A stretch of DNA of 64,000 bases from Megamerina dolium (lineage: Eukaryota > Arthropoda > Insecta > Diptera > Megamerinidae): the NCBI GenBank assembly GCA_963854835.1, contig OY978525.1, positions 95,632,136 through 95,696,135 on the forward strand. The letters are read 5' to 3'. How positions within the stretch are numbered: the stretch's first letter is position 1; each line of letters starts with the position of its first letter. The position numbers and the translations under genes were made by a program. Under the pieces are notes generated by a model. That model did not search any database. It was not told where the DNA came from and worked only from the letters and a program-made list of their open reading frames with translations. Positions 1 to 12,687 of the stretch are shown here, one piece after another.

Positions 1-387
1 TTCTGACATTCAAAATCGCCTTTCAACGTCTCTTGGCTTCATGTCATGTGGCTCCCAATTTCCTCGCTTTTGAATGAATCCTGCTGCTTTTAAACGTTTG
101 GAAATGGTTGATTGAGACACTTCCTGGAATTCTGCGAGACAACAATATTGGTCGAGTAATGTTTCCAGTTCTTCAGCTTCAAACTTTATTGGGTGGCCAG
201 GACCGTTCTTCTCTTCTGTGTCGAAATCGCGACTTATGAATCATCTGAACCAGTACACACGAGTTGAAATCGATGGAGCATGCGCACTATAAGCTTCCAG
301 CAGCGTATGACGACTCTCAGCTGCAGAATGAAAGCAAAGAAGTAATCCTTCCCGCAAATTGCGTTTCGTTGGTACAAAACTCGTCAT
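1..387 (-). pseudogene. mariner transposase fossil, N-terminal part, cut by window edge
   Basis: Read on the minus strand from an ATG at 387, this stretch encodes the N-terminal helix-turn-helix region of a mariner-family (Tc1/mariner superfamily) transposase. Recognisable pieces are an ESRHTLLEAYS-like first helix, a GPGHPIKFEAEELETLL segment, a second helix ending SKRLKAAGFIQKRGNW, and the DMKPRDVERRF linker that precedes the catalytic domain. In-frame TGA codons at 243-241 and 12-10 break it. The first lies in a motif that normally reads W-F-x-R-F. The catalytic DD34D part would lie to the left of the window. It is close in sequence to the copy at 59537-60661. I saw no terminal inverted repeat on the right side. 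It is a dead copy lying in a downstream intron of the host gene, or beyond it. Confidence 0.8.
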
Positions 388-2663
<2,276 letters not shown>

Positions 2664-3190
2664 TATATACTACTATCTAATATAAGGTGGAGTTGAGAAT
2701 ACATTTTACATTAGTATAAAGATGATATAATGCGTTGAGAAAAGAGGGATACCCTTTTGATGAAATATGACTATGAATGTGTATATAAAAGTTGGTATGT
2801 ATAATTTCACAATACTTACATACATATCATATGAAATTGAAGTTGAAGTATATTTATATTAGTAATATAGTGTTAAAAAAATAAAAAGAGAAGAAGAAAA
2901 CTAACTGGTGATTATGCTGATAAAGATACTTTGTCAATGCCATCTTAAATTTAGCTACTTTCTCAACGTCAGAAACAATAAAATTAATTACATTCAATTT
3001 GTTGTTGTTGCAATCGTTTTTACCTGATTTGTAAATAATGTATGTTTGAATTTGAACTGCATACAATCTGCGTCATTTGATTATGGCAAATTACTTTGAA
3101 TATACTTATATTAAAATATTCTCATTCAAAGTGAAAGTAGTTCGCAGAAAAAAGTCAAATTGAAAAATAAACATTTATCAAAAAGAACAA

Positions 3191-3238
3191 TTAATGTTTG
3201 TAATGTTTGTAGTAAAACACAAACATTACAAACATTAA
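3191..3238. repeat. perfect 20-bp inverted repeat with 8-nt loop
   Basis: The arm TTAATGTTTGTAATGTTTGT (3191-3210) is followed by an 8-base loop and then its exact reverse complement (3219-3238). Each arm is itself two copies of an AATGTTTGT-like unit. As RNA from either strand it would form a 20-bp stem. The function is unknown and it could be a byproduct of local duplication and inversion. Confidence 0.9.
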
Positions 3239-3918
3239 AAAACAAACCAATAAAAAACAAAAACAAAATGCGTATTACAAATTACATACAGAATTGGAAT
3301 AACGCCAATGTCAATGGCAAGGCAATATTGCGTTAATTGTTTCATATGTGGACAAAGACACTTCAAATGAAATATTCCTGACAATGTTGGCAAAAGAAAA
3401 ATTATAATGAATAATTTTCTAAAGATTTTGGTGGTCATTAAAAAATATAATAAGTAAAATCAGTGGGAAAATTTTGTTCCATTATTCCACTACCAAATGT
3501 AAACAAAAAATATCTCTGATTGCAATTAAATCTTATTGGCAGCAGCAGCAGACTTAATCAAATGGCATAAAGTGTATGAACTTTGTGCGTCCTTACAATT
3601 TAGTCATTGCTCTAGATTTCACGTATATGAATTTAATATTAGTTTTTATTTTATTTTTTATTTTCGTTCTAATACTCCTTTTGTTTTGCTACTGTTGCTT
3701 CACTTTATTTGACGTCTTATTAACTACTTATTTGCATTTCTACTTTTTTTAGTTTGTTCCTTTGGATTTATTAAAATCCTTACCAACAAACGTTTTAATA
3801 CCCCAATACAGATACTACATATATATTGTACATATATATGTGAACGTACAAAAAAACAAGCAAGCCAACAGTAGCTTCTCATATCATTCTCGACCATTCT
3901 ATAGTTCTAGAGCGCTCC

Positions 3919-3944
<26 letters not shown>
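3919..3944. repeat. (CT)n microsatellite
   Basis: About 13 units of CT following GCGCTCC. Simple sequence with no further feature. Confidence 0.95.
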
Positions 3945-3950
<6 letters not shown>

Positions 3951-4142
3951 TTTGCTCATACACACATACTAGTTTTATGGATCCGCTGCTTTACAAAGTG
4001 CTGTTAATCAGTGTGCAATTCATAGCTGGGTCGAGGTTTTTACTTTTCTTTCTTGTTTGATTTTTTCCATTTAGTTTCCTTTTAAGCAATCCACCTCCGC
4101 CATATAATCCTTTCATTCGCGTTCACAATTTTATTGTTTTCA

Positions 4143-4193
4143 TGCTGCTGCTGCTGCTGTTGTTGCTCTTGTTGTTGTTGTTGTTGTTGTTGT
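4143..4193. repeat. CTG/TTG triplet repeat
   Basis: Five CTG units followed by TTG units with one CTC interruption. The poly-Cys translation is not a gene. Confidence 0.9.
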
Positions 4194-4783
4194 ATTCATT
4201 CAACGTTTCACTGTAATACTACTACGCTCTCATTAGCATTGTCATTGTTGTGTCTTTGGTGTTGTTTTTGTTTTTTCACTCACTTCTACAATATTTTATT
4301 TGATATGCACTTTTTTTTTCATTTTGCTTTAATTGTAGTTTGTTCTTATTGTTGCTATTGGTCTTTTTTACATATAATTATATGTGTGTGTGTGTGTTGT
4401 GTTTACATTCGAATCCCTTCGCTTTTTTTTTTGTTTTTTTTAATTATATTACGTGATAACTTTAATTCTTCAAATTGTTTATAATGAAAGCACCACGTCC
4501 ATATGCACAAGTATTATTTACATAAATGTTGGCGGACAAGCTTTGAATTAAAATTTATTTGTTAGAAAGTACTTTTGTGGAAGGTATAACTGCTTCCTGT
4601 CTCTTTTGAAATAATATTACTTTCTTTTTGCGTTTAAATTTTTTTCGAATTTTACTCAAAACCTGTAGTTTTCCAAACATTTTTTATATTGATTCTGTTG
4701 TACTCGTATAAACGAAATTTGTTGAGAATTTTTTGTGAATACTGGCATGAGTTCCAACTTTATATTTTTGTAAGTAAAGCTTT

Positions 4784-5144
4784 GTGGGTGCCGTAGCTCA
4801 GTGGTTAGTGTGTTCGCCTTCTGATCTGTAGGTCGTGGTTCAATCCCCGGCTGATGCATAACAAATTTAATATCGATAAGATTTTTCTTTCGAATGGTAC
4901 CCACCTGTCGGCAAGCAATTGGCAATTCTTCCGACAGTAACAGCTTGCCATGAAAAAGCTTCTAAAAGAACTCTGTGACAAAGCTCAGAAAAAGTGATGT
5001 CACAAGTGTTCTGCCGTTCGGAACCGGCTAAAATAAGTAGGTCCCTTCTAATATTGTCCAAAATTTAAGACGCACAACAGTAATGGAAGAGAAGCTCGGC
5101 CAATGAGCCCTTTGGGGCTTTAAGTGCCACATATTTATTTATTT
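4784..5144 (+). mobile_element. tRNA-derived SINE, full-length copy with 12-bp target-site duplication
   Basis: A 361-bp element flanked by the direct repeat AAGTAAAGCTTT at 4772-4783 and 5145-5156. The head is tRNA-like: a polymerase III A box TAGCTCAGTGG at 4794-4804 and a B box GGTTCAATCC near 4836. The acceptor stem no longer pairs, so it is not a functional tRNA. A non-tRNA body follows, with GGTACCCACC at 4896 and a 3' block (CGGCCAATGAGCCC...) ending in an ATTT-type tail. Target-site duplication plus an ATTT tail points to LINE-dependent retrotransposition. A second full copy at 55689-56068 differs by about eight substitutions over roughly 345 bp, counted by eye. Fragments lie at 17567, 26960, 40746 and 47547. 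Confidence 0.9.
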
Positions 5145-5676
5145 AAGTAAAGCTTTTGAGGAATTTGCTTCGAAATTATATTTCAATTAGTTGAAAATTG
5201 CACTCAGAAGTTTCAAACAGCTACCATCTAGCTCTCTCTCTCTCTCCATGTATATCTAGCTATGTTGTACTTATATGTGAAATATGCGATAATTAAAATA
5301 ATTAGCGAGCCGATGTTTTGTAATGCGAGCTTTTTTTCCAGATGGCGTGACTTTCAAACTGCCAGGGTCAGCAAGAGAGGAGGGTATACCTTATATCCAC
5401 TTACTTTATTTAATATTGATACTATTGAAGTATGCTTCTGGGATTAAAGAGATTCAAATGACTACTTGTGTGGAGCAGAAGGCTGCCAGTCGACTACGTT
5501 TGATACCCACAAATAAGTCATCGCAGTCACATACCCTCAAAAGGAAGGAAGATGGATCTACATAGATCTCTCAATTGCTCGGTTTCAAAAATATATAAAT
5601 ATGCTATAGGCTAAAAGTGAATTAAAATGCCAAGGTAGAAAAAAAAGTTTCAAAATAAACTTAATTTTACAAGCAC

Positions 5677-5973
5677 ATGTATCGACCTCATTTGCCCGAT
5701 TATATATGGAAGTCTTTTTCTCGATTTTTGTTGGCCCAACATAACTTACTATATATTTGTTGGTTTCGTGCTGAACCGAACGAGAATCGTTATGCCTGGT
5801 CTATGTGTCTGTGTGATCTTCTCATGTCTTCTGAATATTTGAATGAAAAAGTCATCTGGTGGCGTATGCGGATAACAAAATTGAAGCTGAAAGAGTGTCC
5901 ACGCCAGGCGTTCTACCCTTCTTCGCACCCTATGCGTCGGATGCGTTTCGTTTCCAACGATATTGATGAATAG
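5677..5973 (+). other. unassigned 98-codon open frame
   Basis: An uninterrupted frame from ATG to TAG with a mixed, non-repetitive amino acid composition (Trp, Arg and Met rich; internal block EKVIWWRMRITKLKLKEC). I do not recognise it. There is no splice context and no ribosome-start context that would argue for a host gene. Given the surroundings, a decayed mobile-element piece is more likely than a gene, but that is a guess. Confidence 0.2.
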
Positions 5974-6224
5974 GTGTGTATCGTTAATGATTTTACTCCT
6001 ATTTTTGTGTTAAAATTTTTTTTTTAAATAAAGAAAAGGACAAAAAACTTTCCACGTATAAAGCGTCGCAGCTAACATGCAATACAGAAAAGTTTCAAAC
6101 GCATAGAACGCGTTGATGCGAAAATACGTGGTGTGGACTTTCAGCTTTTGTATATGTGCTGGTTTTTTAATATTACAAATAAGACATATCACACATCCGG
6201 AGCATCGAATAATTAATGTTTGTT

Positions 6225-6300
6225 GATTTAGCCCAGATGCCTGTGTATCTAATCATCATTCTGACACTTTTATGCGTGGGTTCGATCCTCGATCGCGACA
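6225..6300 (+). repeat. tRNA-like fragment (old SINE head or tRNA fossil)
   Basis: A good B-box match GGTTCGATCCT near 6280 lies about 50 bp after a weak A box (TTTAGCCCAGATGCC near 6229). The rest does not fold convincingly as a cloverleaf. It is followed by a T/ATTT-rich tail near 6305-6330. It differs from the main SINE family of the window, so it may be a second tRNA-derived family. Confidence 0.35.
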
Positions 6301-7090
6301 TATCATATTTTATTTATTTCATTTTCTTTCTAATGATTTTAATTATTATATTCACAACACGAATTTAGCGTATTTTTGTTTCTAGAGCATTGCCATCTGC
6401 TGAAGATCTATACTGTCAAGCAGACAACAATATTATACAACGAGTAAATTGGACAACAAAGTCGCTGGGTAAATGACTTTAAAGTACTTCATGAAATAAT
6501 TGTAAATACAAGTTTTCTTTAATGAATTGTTTGTTGCATAAAACAGGGTTGATTAATATCATAAATAAAGGCTCACAATCAAAATATAACAATATCATTG
6601 TATTTATTTCTTTGTATTATAATTATTTTGATATTTATTTACATTGTGTATCTCCAAGTTTGAACTTAATTTCACAAGTTTTGAACTTTTTAAGAGTACT
6701 ACTTACCTACATATATCATTTCTACAAGTACTCGTACTCATTTATTGTTGCATAAAAAATTTATAAAATATTATCATCGAGTCAAAAATTAGAATTTTAA
6801 TAAAGCAACCGCAAATACGCAATATACAAAGTATATTAAAAGGAAAATACATTTAATGTTGCCACAAGGTTAATTGTTCACATCATTCGTACAATACTTG
6901 TATATATAGGCGAACATGCTAAAGCAGATTCACATAATGTAAGAAAGACTAGTGAAAGACTAAACCGAATAAGAATGTCAATTATTAATGAACAGCGCAC
7001 AAGACACCCAAGTATAAGAACACCAACAACAACAACAACAATAGTACGATGTTGTTATGAAAATGATTATGGCAGTGAAAGAAGTCAATC

Positions 7091-8973
7091 AAAAAAATCT
7101 CCTTACAGTCGGCTGGGGCCGACCAAACTATACCCTGCATATGTAGATTTATATATAAAAAGTTTACTCGAATATCCAACTTTTCTTTTATTTCCACTTT
7201 TCGAGAAACAATTTTTGCATATACTACTAATTTACACCCGAAATATGGTTGACTTTGACGAAGTAAAAGGATTTTAAGATAATTCCGAGGCTTAGTATGG
7301 GAGCTATATAAAAGTGGGCGTGGCTTACCACTTTCTAGTAAATCCAATTAATTTTTCAATGTTAATCCACACCTTAAATTTGGTGTCCTACGTTGAATAG
7401 TTTCTAAGTTATGGTGGTTAACATTTTTGTTTAATTTCCTCAACTTTGTATGGGAGCCCCAATAAGAAGTGGGCGTGGTACGCTGATTTTTCGCCAGATT
7501 ATTTCCGACTACGATATTAATTAAGTGTCAATTATGGTTATTGTAGACATAAGATTGCCTAAGTTACAGCCGTTTCAATTTAAAATTTGTATGGGGGCTA
7601 CGATAAACACTGGGCGTGGTGCGCCCATTTTCTGTGAGCCTAGTTGCTCGTACAATACTTATCCATACCTTAAATCTCGTTGTCCTACACTAAATGGTTT
7701 GTAAGTTATGGAGCTTAAAAGTTTTAGTTTAATTCCCTTGACTTTGTATGGGAGACTCATGAAGGAGTGGGCGTGGTACACTGATTTTCTGCCAGATTTT
7801 TGCCAACTACGATATTAATCTAAGTGTCAATTATGGTTATTTTAGGCAGAAGATTGCCGAAGTTACAGCTGTTTCAATTTAAAATTTGTATGGGGGCTAC
7901 AATAAACAGTGGGCGTGGTGCGCCCATTTTCTGTGAGCCTAGTTGCTCGTATAATACTAATCCATACCTTAAATCTCGTTGTCATACGGTAAATGGTTTG
8001 TAAGTTATGGAGCTTAAAAGTTTTAGCTTAATTCCCTTGACTTTGTATGGGAGACTCATGAAGGAGTGGGCGTGGTACACTGATTTTCTGCCAGATTTTT
8101 GCCGACTACGATATTAATCTAAGTGTCAATTGTGGTTATTTTAGGCAGAAGATTGCCGAAGTTACAGCTGTTTCAATTTAAAATTTGTATGGGGGCTACA
8201 ATAAACAGTGTGCGTGGTGCGCCCATTTTCTGTGAGCCTAGTTGTTCGTACAATACTAATTCACACCTTAAGTCTCGTTATTCTACGCTGAATAGTTTGC
8301 AAGTTATAACCGGTAACATTTTTTTAATTTCCGCAACTTTGTATGGGAGACCCAAAAAGGAGTGGGCGTGGCACACTGATTTTCTGCCATATTATTTCCG
8401 ACTATCATGTTAATCTAAGTGTCAATTATGGTTATTCTGGACAGAAGATTGTAGAAGTTACAGCTGTTTCAATTTAAAAGAAGTACAGACACTTTGTTTG
8501 AGAGCTACGCTAAAAAGTAGGCGTGGCTCAACCACTTTTGGCGAGGTTATATAGTAGTATAATATAAGTCTATGTGCCAAATATTGTTATCCCAAGTTGT
8601 ATATTATGTGAGTTACAGCAAGTTAAAAATTTTGAAAATTTCGAGGTTAGTCGCTTTGAATGCTTGGTGTGGGCGTGGTTATTGACCGATCATGCCCAAT
8701 ATCAATCCCCTCCGTACCCTTGGATCATAGATTACTTATGCCAAATTTCATCGAAATAGCTCAATATTTACTCAAGTTATCGTGCGAACCAGCCAGGTGA
8801 CAGACAGACGGACGGACGGACGGACGGACGGACGGACATCGTTAAATCGAAAATTTAATCGACGCTGATCACGAATATATATCCATGTCTATATCTCCGG
8901 AGATTCCTTCAAGTGGACACAAACATCTGACCGAAATGAATATACCATGCATATTGCATTATGCAGGGTATAA
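7091..8973 (+). repeat. modular GGGCGTGG-box repeat, copy A (three 299-bp modules)
   Basis: First of three co-oriented copies of one non-coding family (also 10288-11643 and 49021-50597). The left end is AAAAAAATCTCCTTACAG followed by a hairpin GTCGGC-TGGG-GCCGAC, then TATACCCTGCATATG. The interior holds modules of about 299 bp. The landmark ATGGGGGCTA starts at 7591, 7890 and 8189. Each module contains two GTGGGCGTGG-type boxes, so ten boxes occur from 7314 to 8669 at 141-157 bp spacing. The right end has a GACG microsatellite (about 8805-8836), a conserved block with CTGATCACGAATATATATCC, and the inverse terminus ATGCAGGGTATA. No open frame is conserved. I cannot assign it to a known transposon class. 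Confidence 0.85.
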
Positions 8974-10287
8974 AAATGCCAAATCACAAATTAAGGTGGA
9001 GACAGGTAGAGACAAGGAGATAGTACTTACATAGTACACACACACACACACACACACACAAGTAGTATGTCACCAATGTTGATGGCTGGGACTAAAATTT
9101 CTTAGTTTTCAACAATCTTTAAAAACATTTTTTTTTTATAAATATTTCAACATATTTAAATATACCCAAAGGATCAATTAGAAATTTAATGCTCAATGCA
9201 ATTTCATTAATATGTACTTCAATAACTTATGTCCGATGGTCGTACGGTTTAAATATTCGGTTTTCGTTATTTTCTAGTATTGTGTGTATATATATTTTCG
9301 AAAAAAAAAACATTTTGTAACAAAACGAAAATTTTCGGGTTTTTTTAGCTTCCAAATTTTGACAATAATTTTCTATTTGCAAGGATCCACTTCTTATTAT
9401 AAAATTAATTTGCTTCACTTTAAACCCTAAATATAATTAGAGCAATTCATGTCCCCGTGTGAATGTAAAACCATTTTGAGAATTCGTCGAGTTAATGACG
9501 AATCATCCATAAGATATTGTGCTTTTTATTACTCGTAGCCGCGATTAATGTAAATTTATAATAAATTTTACAAAATGTGTTTCTCTTTGAAGCCTAAACA
9601 GAAATTTCGGCAATGATGTTCTTTACACCGACCAAAACAGCGACAGACAACAAGGTAAGGTCTTTCTTTTTAATTTGAATATGCAAGCTGAAGAAGATTC
9701 GATGAACTACTACGATCAAAATCGGCTTCATTTGTATTCAATTGTATGTTGCTCTAATAGTATTTTATTATCAAAGATATTTAAGCCGAAGTGTAGCTAA
9801 TTGTTGTTTGGGTTCATCGCATTAGCATGACAGACAGAATCCACAAAAATGTTTATAAATACTTACAAGATACAAGCCTCGTAAATATATTGATTAGATA
9901 CTAAATACTATAAATCTGTAGCCGATATTGGCTTTATCAAAGTATGTTATACCTGCCATAATAACAATTACAATGAGTCGATATGATCAATATGAAAATA
10001 ATTACTTTGATGATGTTTCAATATAGTTTCTGCATTCCGTTTCAATATTACCTAGAAGTTTTATGGAGGTTTATTTTAAACTCTGTTGGAGCACAGTCCT
10101 TCCAGGCGAATGTCATTTCACAAATTCAGAAGTTTTAAAATAGCAATAATTACTCATAGCAAAACTAACTTTCTAATGAAGTTTGCAGTCTGTATAAGCA
10201 ATTAACTTGGTAGTTTTCAAATGAACATACTTATGAATCTATAAGCTCAATTCCCTCCTGTATAATTTTTTATTTCGTTGTTAATAT
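8974..10287. other. AT-rich spacer between repeat copies A and B
   Basis: About 1.3 kb with a CA microsatellite at 9036-9061 and no supported gene. No retroelement coding sequence is visible, so copies A and B are not acting as LTRs of an element here. Confidence 0.6.
9036..9061. repeat. (AC)n microsatellite
   Basis: About 13 AC units. Simple sequence. Confidence 0.95.
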
Positions 10288-11643
10288 AAAAAAATCTCCT
10301 TACAGTCGGCTGAGGCCGACCAAATTATACCCTGCATATGTAGAGGTATATATAAAAAGTTTGCTCGTATATCCATCCTTTTCTTCCACTACTTTGTATA
10401 GGACCTACATTAAGAAGCAGGCGTACCTCACCAATTTTGGAGGATCAATTTCTGACTATAATATAATAACTATAATACTGGGTTGACCTAGACGTATTAA
10501 TTAGTAAGTTATGGTTGTTTTAATGTTTAAGATAAATCCGAAACTTTGTACGGAAGCTATATAAAAAGTGGGCGTGACGTATCTCTTTCTGGTATATCTA
10601 ATTAATTTTTCAATATCAATCCACACCTTAAATTTGGTTGTCCTACGCTAAATGGTTTGTAAGTTATGGAGCTTAAAAGTTTTAGTTTAATTCCCTTGAC
10701 TTTGTATGGGAGACCTATGAAGGAGTGGGCGTGGTACACTGATTTTCTGCCAGATTATTTCCGGCTACGATATTAATCTAAGTGTCAATTATGGTTATTC
10801 TAGACGGAAGATTGCCGAAGTTACAGCTATTTCAATTTAAAATTTGTATGGGGGCTACGATAAACAGTGGACGTGGCGCGCCCATTTTCTGTGAGCCTAG
10901 TTGCTCGTACAATACTAATCCACACCTTAAATCTCGTTATTCTACGCTGAATAGTTTGCAAGTTATAACCGGTAACATTTTTTTAATTTCCGCAACTTTG
11001 TATGGGAGACCCAAAAAGGAGTGGGCGTGGCATACTGATTTTCTGCCATATTATTTCCGACTACCATGTTAATCTAAGTGTCAATTATGGTTATTCTAGA
11101 GAGGAGATTGTAGAAGTTACAGCAGTTTCAATTTAAAAGAAGTACAGACACTTTGTATGAGAGCTACGCTAAAAAGTAGGCGTGGCTCAACCAATTTTGG
11201 TGAGGTTATATAGTAGTATAATATAAGTCTATGTGCCAAATATTGTTGTCCCAAGTGGTATATTATGTGAGTTATAGCAAGTTAAAGATTTTGAAAATTT
11301 CGAGGTTAGTCGCTTTGAATGCTTGGTGTGGGCGTGGTTATTGACCGATCATGCCCAATATCAATCCCCTCCGTACCCTTGGATCATAGATTACTTATGC
11401 CAAATTTCATCGAAATAGCTCAATATTTACTCAAGTTATCGTGCGAACCAGCCAGGTGACAGACAGACGGACGGACGGACGGACGGACGGACGGACGGAC
11501 GGACGGACATCGTTAAATCGAAAATTTAATCGACGCTGATCACGAATATATATCTATGTCTATATCTCCGGAGATTCCTTCAAGTGGACACAAACATCTG
11601 ACCGAAATGAATATACCATGCATTTTGCATTATGCAGGGTATA
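10288..11643 (+). repeat. modular GGGCGTGG-box repeat, copy B (one module)
   Basis: Same family and orientation as copy A. The left end is AAAAAAATCTCCTTACAG with hairpin GTCGGC-TGAG-GCCGAC and TATACCCTGCATATG. The module landmark ATGGGGGCTA occurs once, at 10848. Six box positions are visible (about 10568, 10728, 10867, 11020, 11175 and 11327), some mutated, for example GTGGACGTGG and GTAGGCGTGG. The GACG tract near 11466-11508 is longer than in copy A. It ends ATGCAGGGTATA at 11643, only about 100 bp from the splice donor of the coding exon at 11746. Confidence 0.85.
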
Positions 11644-11740
11644 ATTATATGGGCACATGAAAATCCCTATTAGCGATATATAATACAATACAATATTTAA
11701 TTATTTCAAGTTATAAACACATATATTCCATGCTAATGCA

Positions 11741-11749
11741 CTTACCTTA
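11741..11749 (-). other. 5' splice site closing the 348-codon exon
   Basis: On the minus strand the sequence reads AAG|GTAAG with the exon ending at 11746 and GT at 11745-11744. It is a near-consensus donor. The next exon should lie between 11743 and the left edge or beyond it. I did not find a matching minus-strand exon in 1-11700. Confidence 0.85.
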
Positions 11750-12653
11750 CAATCGTCACATTGATGTATTAACGAATACACTTGACGACAATCGAAGCGA
11801 AATAGTATTTCAGCCAATTCGCAGGTAATACGTGTCGCTAGTCCGTCCAATTCCATAACATCATTGAGTATACGTTCACATTCGGCACCACCCATGAGTG
11901 TTGCATTTAAGGCGATCGTATGCAATGTACTAAATACATTACGCTCACAGCAATGCTTCAAACGTAGTGTACGTAAACGCGCCACCAAATCGGCTGGCGA
12001 CTTGCTACTGTTGCACAAGTACGCTGGACTTGTTTCATTGGTGTCGCCCAAATAATCAAGGCACTGTTGTTCTTCTTGTTGTTGTTGTTGTTGTTGTTTC
12101 TTTTTCTCGTCAAGATTATCATCATAATCAATCTCATTGGTGTATTGTTTATCTCGTTTATAATTATTATTATTATTATTATTGTTATTGTTATTGATGG
12201 CACTCGATTCGTGTCGCTCACTGTGGCTCACATATTTCAAATTGTATCCATTGACATTGTTGTTGTTGTTGTTGTTGTTGTTATTTTTGGCCTTAACAAC
12301 ATTATTGTTATTGTGATTTTGCCGCTGACCAACGCTACCACCACTAATGATATTACCACTGCCGCCACCAACAACAATTCTGTGTGTTGCATCATCTTGT
12401 TGCATTAACTCCTCATTGTTTATAGCCTCTGGTGCAGATGCGACTGAGGCTCTTAGGACTACTGTTGCTACGTTTGCTATTGTTGCATTGGCTGTCGCTA
12501 CTGTTGACATTGTTGCAGCCACTCTATTTTTAGTAGCCGTTGCAGCTGCTTCATCAGCTACATACGTGTATTCGTTGGCATCACGCCGCTTTTTAGTCAT
12601 TATTTCTTGATTATTATTAATGTTGTTGTTATTGTTGTTAATTAAATTCTTAA

Positions 12654-12687
<34 letters not shown>

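Larger units (their letters stand above)
5145..7090. other. non-coding stretch with two unassigned pieces
   Basis: No supported gene. It contains an unrecognised open frame at 5677-5973 and a tRNA-like fragment at 6225-6300, both listed separately. The remainder is AT-rich with CT repeats near 5230. Confidence 0.5.

Noticed and set aside
4134..4484. Cys-rich plus-strand open frame
   Set aside because: It is a translation of a CTG/TTG tract and T-rich sequence with no gene context.
4794..4870. Functional tRNA gene
   Set aside because: A and B boxes are present but the acceptor stem does not pair, and the same unit recurs with a SINE body and target duplications.
6695..6720. Minus-strand AG|GTAAGT as a recursive splice (ratchet) point
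   Set aside because: The sequence before it is not pyrimidine-rich, so it lacks the acceptor half of a ratchet site.
6985..7347. Minus-strand 120-codon frame over the start of copy A (also 48972-49262)
   Set aside because: The shared part lies within the repeat; it has no motif and is lost in copy B.
8805..8836. CRISPR-like direct repeats (GACG units)
   Set aside because: This is a tetranucleotide microsatellite with no spacers, in a eukaryotic genome.
7091..11643. Repeat copies A and B as two LTRs of one retrotransposon
   Set aside because: The 1.3 kb between them has no retroelement coding sequence or primer-binding site, the copies differ in module number, and a third copy stands alone at 49021-50597.
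11864..12610. Several plus-strand and alternate-frame open frames, rich in Val, Leu, Ile or Asn
   Set aside because: They are shadows of the triplet-rich minus-strand coding exon.
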